A stretch of 64,000 bases of DNA from contig CM041083.1 in the NCBI GenBank assembly GCA_023079485.1, positions 57,251,847-57,315,846 on the forward strand, read 5' to 3'. Positions 60,536-64,000 of the stretch are shown here, piece after piece; position 1 is the first letter of the stretch, and every line of letters starts with the position of its first letter. Under the pieces are notes generated by a model that saw only the letters and a program-made list of their open reading frames with translations, was not told the origin of the DNA and made no database searches. The position numbers and the translations under genes are program-made. The stretch is from Archilochus colubris (lineage: Eukaryota > Chordata > Aves > Apodiformes > Trochilidae).

Positions 60536-63500
60536 GGCCTGCCGAGATGTTTCTTTTGCATCACACGGAGACTAGCACCATGATCTTGGAGCAATTCCTC
60601 CAACTTTCCACATATTTCAATATCCTGATTTTGCATCTTATTTTCCCTTTGTCCTCTGCAGCATCCCTATTTCCTGTACCTAGGTTAATTTTAAAAAGCA
60701 CCCTCTATCCTCTATTTTATTCAGTAATGCTGGTTGTGACAAATGGCTGTCTGTCCACAGCTACACTTTTTCTGCTGCTGTTTCCTTTTCCACATCTGGG
60801 TCTCACCTTTTCTTTGTTGAAATGTTAGCTGAGAGCAAGTGATCATTAAAATAATGCGTGTACATCTAAGAAATCTTACTGATGTTACCTGCATTTGTTT
60901 CTGTCTATCCTCTCAGTAATTGTCCTTTTTAAAAGGATGCTGGCTTGAGTAAGTCAAACTTTTTTGGAGCAGAAGTTGTCCTTCTTCTCAGGAATTCTCT
61001 GATAATAGTGCCCAAAGAAGAGGTGGTATTTAAAGAAGCCCAGAGTACCAATTTATTATAAATAGTAAAACTCCTGATATATTTGAGCAACTCTGTACAT
61101 TTCTGGAAGGAAAAAAGGGATAATTTCTGTTTGATAGCTGGTGCTATCAGCAAGATATCATGCTGATCTTTGTGACAGGACAAGAGGCAATGGGTATACA
61201 CTGGAACACATGAAATTTCATCTGAACACAAGAAAGCACTTTTTATTGTTGTTGCTGTGGGGGCTGCCTAGAAAGGCTGTGAAGGCTCTGCCTGTGAAGC
61301 TTGCCTAATCCTCACCAAGCTGCTGCTATGGACCTTGCTCAACCAGGTGACTGAATCAGGTGATGTCAAAAGGTCCCTCCCAGCTTTGATTTGGGAATTC
61401 AGCCTTATCATTGAATGCAGTGAACTTGTGAATTGATTCTGAGTCCAAGAGGGAGCTTTCTCTCAGGCTGGCTTCCCAAGCAAACAGTCAGGTTCTATGC
61501 AATAGAAGTTATCCTGTGCAAAAACTTTGCATTTATTAAAATTGCTCAGGGTTGTGACAAGAAAACTTGAAGGAATTATTTCACTTTTTAATAAGAAAAA
61601 TGGTCCCTGGTTTTTTGGAGCTAATGTAAATGCTAAATATTATGTATGTTTAAGGGAAGTAGCACTCTGTAGGCCCTGGGTGCAGTGTCATAAAGGAAAT
61701 ACCATTTCAGCCTGTGCAGATCTCTTTGAGACCATTCATCCCCCAACTCTGGGGGTTCTCTGGGGAATGCCTGGCCACTTGATCTGGCCTTCAAAGCTTA
61801 GAAGGAATAGTGTGGTTTACGAGGAAAAGACTTTTAGTTTTGTATTAAAAAAAGCAAAGCAAACCAAAGAACCCTAACATCAACAAAAACCTGGTTTTTC
61901 TTCTACAGAATTAACCTCTTGGCTAAATGTAATTCTCTCTGTTCCCACTACTGCAGTACCTGCTGTTTGTCATTAACATCTCAGCTGTGTTAAGAGGCAG
62001 GTTTGCTGTCTTGAAACCACACGTCTGAATGACTTTTTGACATACAACTGTGTGATAAGTCTTTTATTTTAAATATTACTCTTGCTGTATTCCAGCGACA
62101 CCATCGTGGAACAAATCTAACTCTTGATTCAAAAGGCAGACAGAACTTCAGTTACATTTGCATGGCTCATTCTTAGGGTAAACATGGTACCAGTGCTTAA
62201 GATGTGTTTTGAGATGATGAGAGCCTTGCATGACTTTCAGAAAGCTGCCATGATTTCCAATTTGGCCCAGAGAGCCTAGAAATTATTGTTACTGATAGAA
62301 AAATGGTTAGTACTGACTATGAGGAAAATAACACCATTAAGTACAAGACATAAGCACTAAGCAGAGAGGCTGAAAGATCATGGTGTATTGTATCAAAGAT
62401 ATTTGAACATAGTATCAGAGTTCCTTGTTCAATCCATTAAAACTTTTTTTCTAACACTTGTCACTTGCCAGCATCAGTATGGCTTTTATTAAGTGCATTT
62501 GTTACTGTATATGGCTGCCTGGAAGCCATACAGTCAGGTCAATAATATTGCCATGGGCTTTTAAAAATACTTTGAGTATACCTAGGTGCTGTTAGTATTG
62601 GAGATCAGAGTCCTTAGGCTTCTGCTGTAGGTAATGTGAAAAGATCTGCTCTTATTCTGTATCACACTCTAGGAGAGATTGATCGATGCACTCTCTCCTA
62701 CTTGCCCATCAGAGGTTCTCTTCATGCTTGCATCCACAAGGATGGAGTCTGTAGAGCCATTCTCCAGCTCGCCCCATGCCCCAGCCTTGAACATTTTGAT
62801 GCACAATACAGTCCTGAGTTAGGTTTTCAAGTCTTCAGTGCTGTTACAGAGAACATGGTTTCCTGAAACATTTTTCTGTATCCATTGCTGTGGTTCTGTA
62901 GTTTTCAACCTCACAGTTAATTCACATAAATATTGAAGTGTGGCCAGTCAGGCTGATGTTATTTTCCTTAGACAGGTTTACTTAGGTGGAAATAATGATA
63001 TAATTTTGCAGTGGATTTCTGGGGGTCTTGCTGGGACGAGCTGGCTAGAGGCTGGTAGCAAAAACAGCCCAGAGGAGAGGTAGCTGAATGAGTAAAGAAA
63101 ATCAGTATTACATGGACATTAGAGTCCTTCATTTTCATAAACCATAATGATTCTGTAGCTCTTGTCCTGATGCTTTGAATCTTGAATTGTAAGAATTGAA
63201 ATACTCTTTCCGGAAAAGAAAAGGAAACCAAACTAGTGCTGGAGGGATACAAACCACTTCCTCAGCAAGTTGGTAAAAAATTGCAGAAGTTGTACATTAT
63301 ACATTGTCATGAGATGTGTGCTCTGCCATTGCTCCTCAGTGTTAGTTATCTACCTATTGATTTCAGTTTTCCTAGAAGTGATTCTTGCTATTTCTTCCAC
63401 ATTTACCTAGAAATTGATTCAGTAACCTTTTGTTGGCTTAGAAATGTCCTCTTTAAAATGCAAGGTAAAACCCAGGATACAAATATTCTATATTCCTTCT

Positions 63501-64000
63501 ATCATAATTGCTCTGAGCCATACAGTGACTAAGAGAATAATAATATTCTGGATATCTTTAAGAGTCTGGTTTATTTTTATTGATTCAGGCTAGCAGTGAG
63601 GACCATTAGCTGTGACACTCAAAAGCATGTACCGCTTGTGTTCAGCGTGTCAATAGAAAAATCCATTTACATTTCTGAGATGTGAGAGTGGAATCATGTG
63701 AAAAAGCGCTTTTATAGCGATTACAAACTAAAAAGAATGCACCTTTCCTCATCTTGATTGGTATTATATACTGGATGTTTTGATTTTGCAGCTTGGCAAA
63801 AAATTAGCCAGCCCCACTTGTACAGTAACTTGACATTTTTACATAGCTGGTTTAATGAAAACATCTCATAGCTTTAGAGCTTTACAAGCATTAAGTTAGT
63901 AGCCTTTATTTCACCTTAAAAGGATGAGTTAAGCATTACCCTGTTTGACTTATGGTGATACTGGAAGAGTGGTAACAGAAGATGTGCTGAAGGCCACGTC
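60536..64000. other. intergenic, right end of window
   Basis: About 3.5 kb with one old CR1 fragment (61176-61410) and a short hairpin at 62504-62534. No exon of a neighbouring gene was recognised. Confidence 0.65.
61176..61410 (+). mobile_element. CR1 LINE 3'-end fragment, old
   Basis: Decayed CR1 sense landmarks: GGACAAGAGGCAATGGG, CACTGGAACACATGAAATTT, CATCTGAACACAAGAAA, GGGGCTGCCTAGAAAGGCTG and AAAGGTCCCTCCCAGC. No terminal repeat survives and the boundaries are approximate. Confidence 0.8.

Noticed and set aside
60211..60828. Longest open frame in the window, 205 codons on the plus strand
   Set aside because: It runs through the whole LTR-like insertion and its flanks. It has no splice context, no recognisable domain and a composition typical of chance.
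34601..64000. Exons of a neighbouring gene such as C12orf42 or ASCL1
   Set aside because: No recognisable coding exon, bHLH domain or conserved splice-flanked frame was found. Synteny alone does not support a feature.
1..64000. CRISPR arrays, tRNA or rRNA genes, bacterial or phage systems
   Set aside because: No regularly spaced repeats, no cloverleaf with tRNA A/B boxes, no rRNA signatures and no operon-like clusters were seen. The content is vertebrate intronic and intergenic DNA.

Overview
The window is vertebrate nuclear DNA, most likely from a bird. Several 5'-truncated CR1 LINEs carry the ATTCTATG-type 3' terminal repeats and the CR1 ORF2 tail typical of avian genomes. The DNA is AT-rich and CpG-poor, and coding sequence is split into small exons with GT..AG introns. 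The CR1 subtypes look more neoavian than galliform, but I cannot name the species.

One protein-coding gene is supported: the 5' part of stabilin-2 (STAB2, also called HARE) on the minus strand. I reconstructed 18 consecutive exons between 34248 (start codon) and 3128 by translation and splice-site matching. All donors are GT and all acceptors AG, every phase joins, and the 2,019 coding bases give 673 uninterrupted residues. They encode a signal peptide, an N-terminal cysteine-rich/EGF-like region, and the first two fasciclin (FAS1) domains. The gene runs off the left edge inside intron 18, and the remaining three quarters or so of the protein lies outside the window.

Layout: 1-3127 is partial intron 18. 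3128-34248 holds exons 18 to 1 (right to left in transcription order), with CR1 copies in introns 16, 13, 10, 9 and 3. 34249-34600 is the 5' leader and presumed promoter, which includes a cluster of four TGACAG (MEIS/TGIF-type) motifs. 34600-64000 is about 29 kb of upstream intergenic DNA with no convincing exon. In mammals this is the side of C12orf42/ASCL1/PAH. It contains two older CR1 fragments (37108-37450 and 61176-61410), one solo-LTR-like element with a 6-bp target duplication (60322-60529), and several stretches that look like conserved regulatory DNA but can only be tested by alignment.

I found no bacterial-type system, CRISPR array, tRNA, rRNA or novel gene cluster. The most interesting points are the intact STAB2 5' structure, the TGACAG cluster upstream of it, a short intron with competing 3' splice sites, paired same-direction CR1 copies flanking exons 4-9, an isolated exon-like module in intron 3, and the LTR with a hairpin beside its polyadenylation signal.
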